DNA of 25,941 nt from an uncultured Clostridia bacterium (lineage in GTDB: Bacteria; Bacillota; Clostridia; Christensenellales; Borkfalkiaceae). Positions 13,804 to 21,537 of this stretch are shown in pieces. Position numbers and translations under genes: made by a program. The notes under the pieces are model-generated. The model saw nothing but the letters and a program-made list of their open reading frames with translations. It was not told the origin of the DNA and made no database searches. The stretch is taken from the NCBI GenBank assembly GCA_958419945.1, contig CATZIC010000028.1:1-25941 (forward strand). Reading direction: 5' to 3'. How positions within the stretch are numbered: the stretch's first letter is position 1; every line of letters starts with the position of its first letter.

Positions 13804-14920
13804 GAAAAAGATAATTGTAATTTTCGGCGGAATTTCCCCCGAACACGACGTTTCCATTATTACGGGCTGTCTTGCCGTTAACAGCCTCGATAAAAGTAAA
13901 TTTCAACCCGTCCCTGTGTACGTAAACAAGAAAGGGGAATGGTTTACAGGCGAAAAATTAAAAAACCTCGGCTTTTATAAAGAGTATTCCGAGAAGAAGT
14001 TAACTAGGGTAACCCTTTCCGCCGGTGAGAACGTTTTACACGCATATGCGGGCAATAAACCGCTGTTTTCGGTGGCGGGCGCAATCAACTGCATGCACGG
14101 CGGAAGTGGCGAAAACGGTACTATAGGGGCACTTTTTGAACTTTGCAACATACCTTGCGCCACTACGGACACCTTTACGGCGAAGATGGCGATGGATAAA
14201 ACGCTTACGAAAATCGTGCTTAAAAATTCCGACGTAGAAGTGGTGCCGTATAAAAAAATCATGCGGAACGAGTTTTATAAAGATTCCGAAAAAGCGGTTT
14301 ACGAAATTGCGGAAGGGTTAGGGCTTCCCGTTATCGTAAAGCCTGCCTCCACGGGTTCGTCGATAGGTATTTCGGTTGCAAAAAGTTACGAAGAGCTTCA
14401 AAAATCCCTTATATACGCATTAAGATTCGACGAAAAGGCTATCGTGGAAAAGTATATCGAAGATTTTACCGAAGTAAACTGCGCCGCTTACCTAAAGGAC
14501 GGTAATGTTCAGGTCAGTGAACTTGAAAAGCCTGTGTTTTCGCACCCCATACTTACCTTCGAAGACAAATATTCCGGAGGAAAAGGCGGGTATAAAAAGA
14601 GGGAATTCCCTGCAAAGGTTTCGGATAGAATAAGAGAAAAAGTAAGGGAAATAACCGGTAAGGTTTATACCGAATTCGGCTTTTCCTCAATAGTTCGAAT
14701 GGACTATATTGTAAAGGGCGAAACGGTGTATCTTAACGAAATCAATACCGTTCCGGGAAGCCTTGCATACTACCTGTTTTATGATAAAATAAGTGGATTA
14801 ACCGACCTATTGACCGACTTATTGGAAGAAGCATTCAAAAAAAGTCTGTCCAAAAAGGGAAGTATTTCGGAGTTCGATTCGGATATTTTATCATTTAAAG
14901 GCGTTGCCTTAAAAAAGTGA
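13802..14920 (+). CDS. ddl: D-alanine--D-alanine ligase
   Basis: A 372-residue ATP-grasp enzyme joining two D-alanines for peptidoglycan. It has IIVIFGGISPEHDVSI at the N terminus, then HGGSGENGTIGALFELCNIP, IVKPASTGSSIGISVAKS, the omega-loop region (LTFEDKYSGG) and the metal-binding ending MDYI...YLNEINTVPGS. It starts with TTG at 13802 behind a structured leader with the start codon in its U-run. It follows the MurF-like gene and could share its transcript or be controlled separately by that leader. Ddl is likely; a Van-type D-Ala-D-Ser or D-Ala-D-Lac ligase cannot be fully excluded by eye. Confidence 0.93.
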   Translation: MKKIIVIFGGISPEHDVSIITGCLAVNSLDKSKFQPVPVYVNKKGEWFTGEKLKNLGFYKEYSEKKLTRVTLSAGENVLHAYAGNKPLFSVAGAINCMHGGSGENGTIGALFELCNIPCATTDTFTAKMAMDKTLTKIVLKNSDVEVVPYKKIMRNEFYKDSEKAVYEIAEGLGLPVIVKPASTGSSIGISVAKSYEELQKSLIYALRFDEKAIVEKYIEDFTEVNCAAYLKDGNVQVSELEKPVFSHPILTFEDKYSGGKGGYKKREFPAKVSDRIREKVREITGKVYTEFGFSSIVRMDYIVKGETVYLNEINTVPGSLAYYLFYDKISGLTDLLTDLLEEAFKKSLSKKGSISEFDSDILSFKGVALKK

Positions 14921-14930
14921 AAAAAAACGA

Positions 14931-14959
14931 TTTACAATCCCGAAAGGCTGTGTTATAAT
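14931..14959 (+). promoter_or_regulatory. rnpB promoter
   Basis: TTTACA (14931-14936), 17 bases, TATAAT (14954-14959). Transcription should start about 14966, at the 5' strand of RNase P helix P1. Confidence 0.85.
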
Positions 14960-14966
14960 GTAACTA

Positions 14967-15310
14967 TAACAAGTCGGCTGTGCGGCTGCGGTGAATTATT
15001 TCAACGAGGAAAGTCCGAGCTTCATAGAGCAGGATGACGGATAACGTCCGCCGAAGGTGACTTCAGGGAAAGTGCAACAGAAAATAACCGCCGAAATTTT
15101 CGGTAAGGGTGAAAAGGGGAGGTAAAAGCTCACCGGCCGTACGGTAACGCACGGCGTCAGTGTAAACCCCATTCGAAGCAAGATAGGAAGATACCGGATT
15201 CGGTTGCTCGCCGAGGTATCTTCGCAAAACGTCGCTTAAGTCCGTCGGTAACGGCGGAATTAGATAGATAGTCGCACCAGACAGAACTCGGCTTATAGGC
15301 CGACTTGTTA
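14967..15310 (+). ncRNA. rnpB: RNase P RNA
   Basis: The catalytic RNA that matures tRNA 5' ends. P1 is closed by AACAAGTCGGC (14968-14978) with GCCGACTTGTT (15299-15309). The conserved core GAGGAAAGTCCGAGC occurs at 15005-15019, then GTGCAACAGAAA, AAGGGTGAAAAGG, TGTAAACCCC, CGAAGCAAGAT, TAGATAGATAG and the 3' ACAGAACTCGGCTTA. About 344 nt with type A-like organisation. It has its own promoter and terminator. Confidence 0.97.
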
Positions 15311-15319
15311 TACTTTTTT

Positions 15320-15348
15320 ACCGTCGGTTTTGCCGCCGGTTTTTTTTT
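15320..15348 (+). terminator. rnpB terminator
   Basis: ACCG and CGG pair with CCG and CGGT (one T/C mismatch) around TTTTG; nine T follow. Confidence 0.85.
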
Positions 15349-15592
15349 GCCCTTTGTTTATTTTGTAAACGACATTGGCAGTAGGGGCTTAAAGATTACT
15401 TAAAAACACGAAAAGTCCGCCTATAGGTCGATTATCTAATGAAAATCGTTATGCATAGATGGCAAAATATAAGGTTGGCGGGGTGTATGCCCTTTTCTTT
15501 GCGCTTATAATAACGCCTAAACACTATAAATTCCGCCGCAAATTTTCAGGTAATTTTTACAGTGTAATTATAATATAATTATTGCTTTTATA
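15349..15592. other. Intergenic DNA between rnpB and the large lipoprotein gene
   Basis: AT-rich with no supported gene. The only recognisable element is a copy of the dispersed repeat (15411-15448). The rest shows nothing I can name. Confidence 0.5.
15411..15448 (+). repeat. Dispersed CTATA-type repeat, copy E
   Basis: AAAAGTCCGCCTATAGGTCG then ATTATCTAATGAAAATCG. It matches the copy inside the AraC-type gene in 26 of its first 28 bases. Confidence 0.7.
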
Positions 15593-15621
15593 TTGACAAC
15601 TTAATTGAATTAGACTATACT
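15593..15621 (+). promoter_or_regulatory. Promoter of the Cys-rich repeat lipoprotein gene
   Basis: TTGACA (15593-15598), 17 bases, TATACT (15616-15621). Transcription would start near 15628, so a GTG at 15632 is essentially at the transcript end and cannot be the real start codon. Confidence 0.8.
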
Positions 15622-15694
15622 TATATCGTGCGTGAATTTTTCGATTTTCAACCGAGAAAGATCGCAAATAACACAAATTTTTCGGAGGACGAAA

Positions 15695-18600
15695 ATGAAG
15701 AGAAAACTGTTAACCACAACGTTAGCCGTTCTTGCAGTGGTACTTCTTTCGTTTGGCGTATCTGCGTGCGTTAAAAACGCTCACCATTACGTCAAAAACG
15801 TAGTTGAACCGGGCTGCGAACAGGGCTACACCGAATACGTATGCTCTTCCTGCGGCGAAAGTTACCGTGAAGACTACGTAGACGCCCACCATTCGGTTAG
15901 CAAGGTTGAAGAAGTTCTTCCAACCTGCTCGAAAGACGGACATACGGCTTATTACCTATGCCTAAATTGTGGCAAGATGTTCAGTGATGAAAACGGCAAA
16001 AATGAAATCATTGACAAAAATAGCGTTGTGACGACGTTACCGCACAATCTTAACTACGTTGAAGCAAAATCCGCTACCTGCGCAGCAGACGGAAACAAGG
16101 CTTACTATGAATGCTTAAATTGCGGAAAATGGTTCAGCGACGAAAAGGCTGAAAACGAAATTACCGATAAAAGTAGCGTAATAATTCCCGCAACTGCAGA
16201 AGTTTATATGGTTAAGGGGCAGCCCGCAACCTGCACGGAAGTAGGCAATATTACTTACTACGTATGCCTTGATTGCGGAAAGTGGTTCAGCGACGAAAAA
16301 GGCGAAAACGAAATTACCGATAAAAGTAGCGTAATAATTCCCATCGACAAAGACGCTCATAACTTTGGCGAGTGGACGACCGTAACTGCCGCCACTTGTA
16401 CGGAAGCGGGCGAAGAAAAACGCATTTGTAAAAATGATTCCACGCACGTAGAAACACGTGAAATTAAAGCACTCGGTCATAGTTATGACGAAGGCGTTGT
16501 TACAACCGCACCCACTTGCGAAGCTACAGGCGTTAAAACTTACACCTGCACAAAATGCGACGGAACCAAAACGGAAACAATCGCTGCGCTCGGACATGAT
16601 AAAGTACAGCACGAAGCTAAAGTCGCAACCTGTACCGAAAAAGGTTGGAATGCTTATGAAACGTGCACACGTTGCGACTATACAACTTATGAAGAAATTG
16701 CTCCACTCGGACATGATAAAGTACAGCACGAAGCAAAGGCCGCAACTTGTACAGAAAAGGGGTGGAATGCTTACGAAACGTGCAAACGCTGCGACTATAC
16801 AACTTACGCAGAAATTGCTCCACTCGGACATAAAGAAGGTACTGCGGTAGAAGAAAACCGCATCGAAGCAACCTGCTTAGATGATGGAAGTTACGACTTA
16901 GTTATTTACTGCACGGTTTGCAAAGCAGAGCTTTCAAGAGAAACTAAAACAATCCTTGCAAAAGGTCATGCTTACGGCGAATGGACGACTGTAAAAGAAG
17001 CTACTTGCACAGAAAAAGGACAGCAACAACGCATTTGTGCAAACGATAGTAAACACGTTGAAACCCGTGAAATTGCTGCACTCGGACATGATACTGTAAA
17101 TCACGAAGCTAAGGCTGCAAGTTGCACGGAAATTGGTTGGAACGCTTATGAAACTTGCACCCGTTGCGACTATACAACTTACGCAGAAATTGCTGCACTC
17201 GGACATGATACTGTAAATCACGAAGCTAAGGCTGCAACTTGTACAGAAAAAGGTTGGAACGCTTATGAAACTTGCACCCGTTGCGACTATACAACTTACG
17301 CAGAAATTGCTGCGACAGGACATAAATACGAAGAAACCGTTACAGCACCTACTTGTACGGAAAAAGGTTATACAACACATACCTGCACCACTTGCGGTGA
17401 TAGTTACGTAGATACTTACGTTGACGCAACAGGTCATACCGAAGTTGTAGATAAAGCAGTCGAACCGACTTGTACAGAAACAGGTTTGACAGAAGGTAAA
17501 CACTGCTCGGTTTGCAACACAGTATTAGTAAAACAAGAAGTAGTTGATGCAAAAGGTCATACAGAAGTTATCGATGCAGCAGTTGAACCGACTTGTACAG
17601 AAACAGGTTTGACAGAAGGTAAACACTGCTCGGTTTGCAACACAGTATTAGTAAAACAAGAAGTAGTTGAGGCTAAAGGTCATACAGAAGAAGTTATCCC
17701 CGCAAAAGCGGCAACTTGTACTGAAACAGGTTTGACCGAAGGTAAGAAATGTTCCGTTTGCGGTGAAACCATATTAGCACAGGAAACAATCCCTGCACTT
17801 GGACATAAAGAAGAAACCGTTGCCGGAAAAGCGGCAACTTGCACGGAAACAGGTTTAACCGAAGGTAAGAAATGTTCGGTTTGCGGTGAAACCATATTAG
17901 CACAGGAAACAATCCCTGCACTTGGTCATACCGAAGAAGTTGTTCCCGGAAAAGCGGCAACTTGTACCGAAACAGGTTTAACCGAAGGCAAGAAATGCTC
18001 GGTTTGCAACACTATTACAGTGGAGCAAACAGTAATAGAAGCACTTGGACATGACTATGTTGAAAACGTATGTTCCCGTTGTAATGACGAGATTTCCGAA
18101 ACGGAAATTTTGAATGCGTTGTTCGCTCTTAATGATGGAGAAACACTTCCCGGTACCTATAAACTTACAGGCACAATAACTGAAATAGTAACTCCGTGGA
18201 GTTCTACGTACAACAATATCACGGTAAATATCAAAGTTGGTGAACAAATTGTTCAATGCTTCCGTTTGACAAGTAGCGAAACAACAAATGCGCAATACCT
18301 TAAGGTTGGCAATGTAATTACCGTAACCGGCACGTTGAAGAACTATAACGGAACACAAGAATTTGACGCATCTTGCATATTGCAAGGTTGCGAAGTGTCC
18401 GTTACAGAAGTTCAAATTTCAAACGGCACAACAACTTTAGAAACAAGCACATACCAATTGGGCAGCACAGTAACGTTCACCGTTACTCCTACTGATGGAT
18501 ACGTGGTAAAATCCGTCAGCGTAAACGGCGCGGAATTGACAGCGGACGAAAGTGGCAAATATACCTTCACGATTACAGAAGATTCAGTTGTAGTAATAAC

Positions 18601-20893
18601 TATCGAGCAAATTAAAAAGCAAAGAGTGACCTTCAATGCAACAAATGCGACAGTAACCGTTGACGGCGTAGAAGTAACAAGTTTAGAACTGAATAGCGGA
18701 TCTACGTTGAAGTTTACCGTTGTGCCAAACGAAGGTTATTCGGTAGACTTTGTAAAGACAACAATTGCTGGAACAACGGAATTGTTGTTTGCCGATAGCA
18801 ATGGGGACTTCTCAATTGAAGTACAAGATGACATCAGCATTCAAGCGGTTGCTTCGCAAGAAATCAATGAACTTACCTACACGATTTCAATTGCAGACAT
18901 CACAAAAAAACTTGGAGTAACTGTTCCAGCTTCTGGATCCGGATACAATATTACAGAATTGGACATCGGTGGTACGGACAACGAACACGGCACTACAGTC
19001 AGTGGTATTAAAGTTACCATAACAGATGGTAGTACACCGAGCAGATTGTGGAAGAGTGGTACACAATGGCGTGTATATACTGGTGGTGAACTTTCAGTTT
19101 CAGTCCCGTCTTGCTATATTGTGAAGTCAATCAATTTGAGTGGGTGGTCAACTTTTGGTGTTGTCAACAACAGTGTAACCCAAACTGTAACTACCTCAAC
19201 AACAATTGAATCAATCACAATAACCTATCGTGTTGCATGTTTACACGAAACGACAGAAGAATTCGGCTCACAACCTGCGACATGTACCGAAAAAGGATAT
19301 TCGGCAGGAACAAGATGCGCTGATTGTGGAATGGTTGTATCGCAGCCTACGGAAATTTCCGCATTGGGACACGACGTTCAATTTACACACGTAGATGGCA
19401 CAGCAACTCACAGTGGTATTTGCACACGTTGCTCGGAAACAATCACAGAAGACTGCTTGGACAGCGACAACAACAATAACTGCGACGTATGTGGCACTTT
19501 GATGGTTCAAACCTATACTATTAACGTTCAATATGTTGTGGGTGAGGGAGCTGCGACAACACAGTGCCCCGATGGCGTAACCCTTACTTGGACGGACAAT
19601 AATTTGCAACCTGCAGAAATAACAAATCTCATTGCGGGAAGCGTTCGTTTCCTTAAAGTGGAAACAGGCATTAATTACACTTTGGTAAGTATTACCGGTG
19701 GAGTGGAAACCGAAAACGGTACACAATTCACTGTGAATTCTGATATCACGGTAACAATCACTTTAGAGGAAGTCACGTTTGTTGAAAAAACATTAACATT
19801 TGATAATACGGCGAAACGTACGGAATTTTCTACTACGAAACAAGTTTGGAAAGAAAATGGCATAACGTTTACGAACGCTAAAGCATCATCAACCACTAAT
19901 GTGGCAAATTATTCCAAACCGATTCGTTGTTACAAAAATTCAACAATTAAAGTTGAATATCCGTCAATGGTTAAAATTGTATTCACCTGTAATACCTCAA
20001 GCTATGCAACTGCTTTGAAAAACTCTATTGGAACAGAAGCGACAGAAAACGGCAAAATGGTTACAGTAGCGTTTAAACAAGAAACTGATTCATTTGATAT
20101 TTCCGCCTTATCGGCACAGGTTCAATTAGATTCTATTACCGTTTACACACTTCCTGCTGCTCCGCACGATCATACATTTGGAAGTTGGTCAATAACCACA
20201 GCGCCCACAGATACACTCGAAGGCGAGGCTACACGCGTTTGCACGGTTGAAAACTGTGGCGCAACCGAAACGAAAGCCTTACCGGTGCTTAACGATACCT
20301 CGGTTTGGACACATAATCATACAAACGCTACTTGTACGACAGAAGGTTCGGACGTATACACTTCCGACTACGGCACCGTGACAGTAACTTTGCCCGCAAC
20401 AGGTGTACATAACGACGGCAACAATGACGGTAAGTGCGACGAGTGCAGTAATCCCATGGGTGAAACCCCGCAGCCTGCTGAACCTATAACTGTTACACAG
20501 TCAACGTTCACGGCAACTAGTGGTAAATTAGATAACAATGTGTCTTACACTACAGCCAAGGGTGGCGGCACATCGGCTCCTGCACTTAATAGTGGGGAGA
20601 TAAGATTGTATCAAAATAGCGCCGGAACCGGTGGCGGAACTATTACTATTACTGTTCCGGAAGGTATGAGTATCCAATCTATAGAAATTGGATCTTCTAT
20701 GAAGACTTTTATTGCCTATACAGTTGGTACTGATACAGCCAAAAGCGAAAAACAATCTTTGTCCGCAAACGGAAAGGCAACCTTGACATTCAGCGGAAAC
20801 GTAACGTCTGTAACAATTCATTGCATGGGCACAGACAAAAACTCAAGACTTTACGTTAACTACTTGTCCGTTACATACGCGCCAGTTCAATAG
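15695..20893 (+). CDS. Giant Cys-rich repeat lipoprotein
   Basis: A 1732-residue predicted lipoprotein. The ATG at 15695 gives MKRKLLTTTLAVLAVVLLSF and the lipobox V22-S-A-C25, with GGAGG seven nt upstream. An in-frame GTG 21 codons earlier is rejected because it adds a charged lead and sits at the promoter. About 19 repeats of 31-41 residues follow, of the type P-x-TCTE-x-G......C-x2-C......GH; most offer three Cys and one His, so a metal site or disulfides are possible. After them come an OB-fold-like segment (residues ~800-905), beta-rich domains, another Cys repeat, two D/N-rich CDVCG and CDECS motifs, and a beta-sandwich-like C terminus. There is no LPxTG or C-terminal membrane anchor. 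It presumably acts at the outer face of the membrane; ligand unknown. Confidence 0.85.
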   Translation: MKRKLLTTTLAVLAVVLLSFGVSACVKNAHHYVKNVVEPGCEQGYTEYVCSSCGESYREDYVDAHHSVSKVEEVLPTCSKDGHTAYYLCLNCGKMFSDENGKNEIIDKNSVVTTLPHNLNYVEAKSATCAADGNKAYYECLNCGKWFSDEKAENEITDKSSVIIPATAEVYMVKGQPATCTEVGNITYYVCLDCGKWFSDEKGENEITDKSSVIIPIDKDAHNFGEWTTVTAATCTEAGEEKRICKNDSTHVETREIKALGHSYDEGVVTTAPTCEATGVKTYTCTKCDGTKTETIAALGHDKVQHEAKVATCTEKGWNAYETCTRCDYTTYEEIAPLGHDKVQHEAKAATCTEKGWNAYETCKRCDYTTYAEIAPLGHKEGTAVEENRIEATCLDDGSYDLVIYCTVCKAELSRETKTILAKGHAYGEWTTVKEATCTEKGQQQRICANDSKHVETREIAALGHDTVNHEAKAASCTEIGWNAYETCTRCDYTTYAEIAALGHDTVNHEAKAATCTEKGWNAYETCTRCDYTTYAEIAATGHKYEETVTAPTCTEKGYTTHTCTTCGDSYVDTYVDATGHTEVVDKAVEPTCTETGLTEGKHCSVCNTVLVKQEVVDAKGHTEVIDAAVEPTCTETGLTEGKHCSVCNTVLVKQEVVEAKGHTEEVIPAKAATCTETGLTEGKKCSVCGETILAQETIPALGHKEETVAGKAATCTETGLTEGKKCSVCGETILAQETIPALGHTEEVVPGKAATCTETGLTEGKKCSVCNTITVEQTVIEALGHDYVENVCSRCNDEISETEILNALFALNDGETLPGTYKLTGTITEIVTPWSSTYNNITVNIKVGEQIVQCFRLTSSETTNAQYLKVGNVITVTGTLKNYNGTQEFDASCILQGCEVSVTEVQISNGTTTLETSTYQLGSTVTFTVTPTDGYVVKSVSVNGAELTADESGKYTFTITEDSVVVITIEQIKKQRVTFNATNATVTVDGVEVTSLELNSGSTLKFTVVPNEGYSVDFVKTTIAGTTELLFADSNGDFSIEVQDDISIQAVASQEINELTYTISIADITKKLGVTVPASGSGYNITELDIGGTDNEHGTTVSGIKVTITDGSTPSRLWKSGTQWRVYTGGELSVSVPSCYIVKSINLSGWSTFGVVNNSVTQTVTTSTTIESITITYRVACLHETTEEFGSQPATCTEKGYSAGTRCADCGMVVSQPTEISALGHDVQFTHVDGTATHSGICTRCSETITEDCLDSDNNNNCDVCGTLMVQTYTINVQYVVGEGAATTQCPDGVTLTWTDNNLQPAEITNLIAGSVRFLKVETGINYTLVSITGGVETENGTQFTVNSDITVTITLEEVTFVEKTLTFDNTAKRTEFSTTKQVWKENGITFTNAKASSTTNVANYSKPIRCYKNSTIKVEYPSMVKIVFTCNTSSYATALKNSIGTEATENGKMVTVAFKQETDSFDISALSAQVQLDSITVYTLPAAPHDHTFGSWSITTAPTDTLEGEATRVCTVENCGATETKALPVLNDTSVWTHNHTNATCTTEGSDVYTSDYGTVTVTLPATGVHNDGNNDGKCDECSNPMGETPQPAEPITVTQSTFTATSGKLDNNVSYTTAKGGGTSAPALNSGEIRLYQNSAGTGGGTITITVPEGMSIQSIEIGSSMKTFIAYTVGTDTAKSEKQSLSANGKATLTFSGNVTSVTIHCMGTDKNSRLYVNYLSVTYAPVQ
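15975..16345 (+). repeat. Three CGKWFSDE-type repeats
   Basis: Within the lipoprotein gene, three segments encode CGKMFSDENGKNEI, CGKWFSDEKAENEI and CGKWFSDEKGENEI. Each is followed by a DKxSV motif. The last two are also nearly identical at the DNA level. Confidence 0.75.
16592..16825 (+). repeat. 117-bp tandem repeats (block 1, two units)
   Basis: Units of 39 codons begin at 16592 and 16709, each coding GHDKVQHEAK...CTEKGWNAYETC. A further GHK follows at 16826. Confidence 0.8.
17087..17320 (+). repeat. 117-bp tandem repeats (block 2, two units)
   Basis: Units begin at 17087 and 17204 and code GHDTVNHEAK with the same WNAYETC core as block 1. The two are nearly identical in DNA, implying recent duplication. 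Confidence 0.8.
17432..18046 (+). repeat. Five exact-length 123-bp tandem repeats
   Basis: Units start at 17432, 17555, 17678, 17801 and 17924, each exactly 41 codons. They encode PTCTETGLTEGKHCSVCNT in two and AATCTETGLTEGKKCSVC in three. The constant length and high identity point to unequal crossing-over. Confidence 0.9.
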
Positions 20894-20966
20894 TAGGTTT
20901 TTAAGCGATACCTTGTATCGAACGGCAATTCACAAACTGAATTTCGGTGAAAGCCGAATGGAACAT

Positions 20967-20990
20967 GTGCGGAGGCGAACGCCTCCGCAC
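20967..20990. terminator. Perfect 11-bp GC-rich hairpin after the giant lipoprotein gene
   Basis: GTGCGGAGGCG (20967-20977) pairs perfectly with CGCCTCCGCAC (20980-20990) around AA. Only TTAATTTATG follows, so termination would be inefficient by the usual rule. It may instead stabilise the mRNA 3' end or be a repeat element. Confidence 0.45.
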
Positions 20991-21036
20991 TTAATTTATG
21001 GAGAGGTGCCAAGTTAGCGCAATGAAATAGCTTTTG

Positions 21037-21076
21037 TGTCTGGATTGCTTCGGAAATGAATTGCCTCGCAATGACG
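21037..21076. repeat. TGTCTGGATTGC...GCAATGACG repeat, copy 2
   Basis: TGTCTGGATTGCTTCGG at the start and CCTCGCAATGACG at the end; 40 bp, as for copy 1. Confidence 0.75.
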
Positions 21077-21209
21077 AAAGATTCGATTCCGAAAATGAAA
21101 ATGTGGTGAAATTTTTTATTTGACACTTAAAAATTCAAACAAAAAAAGTTATATGATAGTATAATATGTGTACGAAAATTATGCTATATATTATGTAATT
21201 TAACTTGGG

Positions 21210-21248
21210 TGTCTGGATTGCCACGGCACTTCGTGCCTCGCAATGACG
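21210..21248. repeat. TGTCTGGATTGC...GCAATGACG repeat, copy 3
   Basis: 39 bp with a nested hairpin: ATTGC/GCAAT outside and GGCAC/GTGCC inside. It is the most symmetrical of the three copies. Confidence 0.78.
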
Positions 21249-21265
21249 GGGAGGCGGGCGCCTTG

Positions 21266-21343
21266 ACAATACCTCAGGCTCTGCGAGCCAGTTCCCTTTG
21301 CTACATACGGAGCCGAGCCTACCGACAAGAGCGGCAGGGGATT
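21266..21343. repeat. CCTCAGGCTCTGCGAGCC-type interspersed repeat, fragmentary
   Basis: CCTCAGGCTCTGCGAGCCAG, then TTCCCTTTG and, further on, ACCGACAAGAGCGGCAGGGG. This resembles an interspersed element common in gut Firmicutes genomes, known from memory. Only one, apparently rearranged, copy is visible here. Confidence 0.5.
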
Positions 21344-21399
21344 ACACAAAGATTTCACAGGTTACATATTTTGGCTTAACAAGTTAAAGCGCTACGGCG

Positions 21400-21428
21400 T
21401 TGACAACTTTATTAGTTCATGATATAAT
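21400..21428 (+). promoter_or_regulatory. Strong promoter of the second lipoprotein gene
   Basis: Perfect TTGACA (21400-21405), 17 bases, perfect TATAAT (21423-21428). The leader is about 100 nt long. Confidence 0.9.
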
Positions 21429-21537
21429 ATAAATGATGCGATAAATGAGAACGAGAGAGCGTTCGAAATTATAGTACGCAGCGGTCGGAAACTTTTGGGC
21501 TTTCGACCTATAAAACAATAAAATTACGGAGGTTTTT

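Larger units (their letters stand above)
20894..21399. other. Repeat-rich gap between the two lipoprotein genes
   Basis: No gene is supported. The gap holds a perfect 11-bp hairpin (20967-20990), two GCAATGACG-type repeats and a CCTCAGG/CCAGTTCCCTTTG-type segment. It looks like a landing zone for non-autonomous repeats. Confidence 0.6.

Noticed and set aside
15632..15694. GTG start extending the giant lipoprotein by 21 residues
   Set aside because: It sits within a few bases of the predicted transcription start, lacks a ribosome binding site and would put charged residues before the signal peptide.
16115..17503. Long minus-strand open frames (for example 238 and 189 residues)
   Set aside because: They lie opposite the tandem-repeat lipoprotein, are Cys/Phe-rich by codon mirror effect, and have no ribosome binding site.
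16592..18046. CRISPR-like array
   Set aside because: The periodic units are 117 or 123 bp, fully coding, in frame and lack unique spacers; they are protein repeats.
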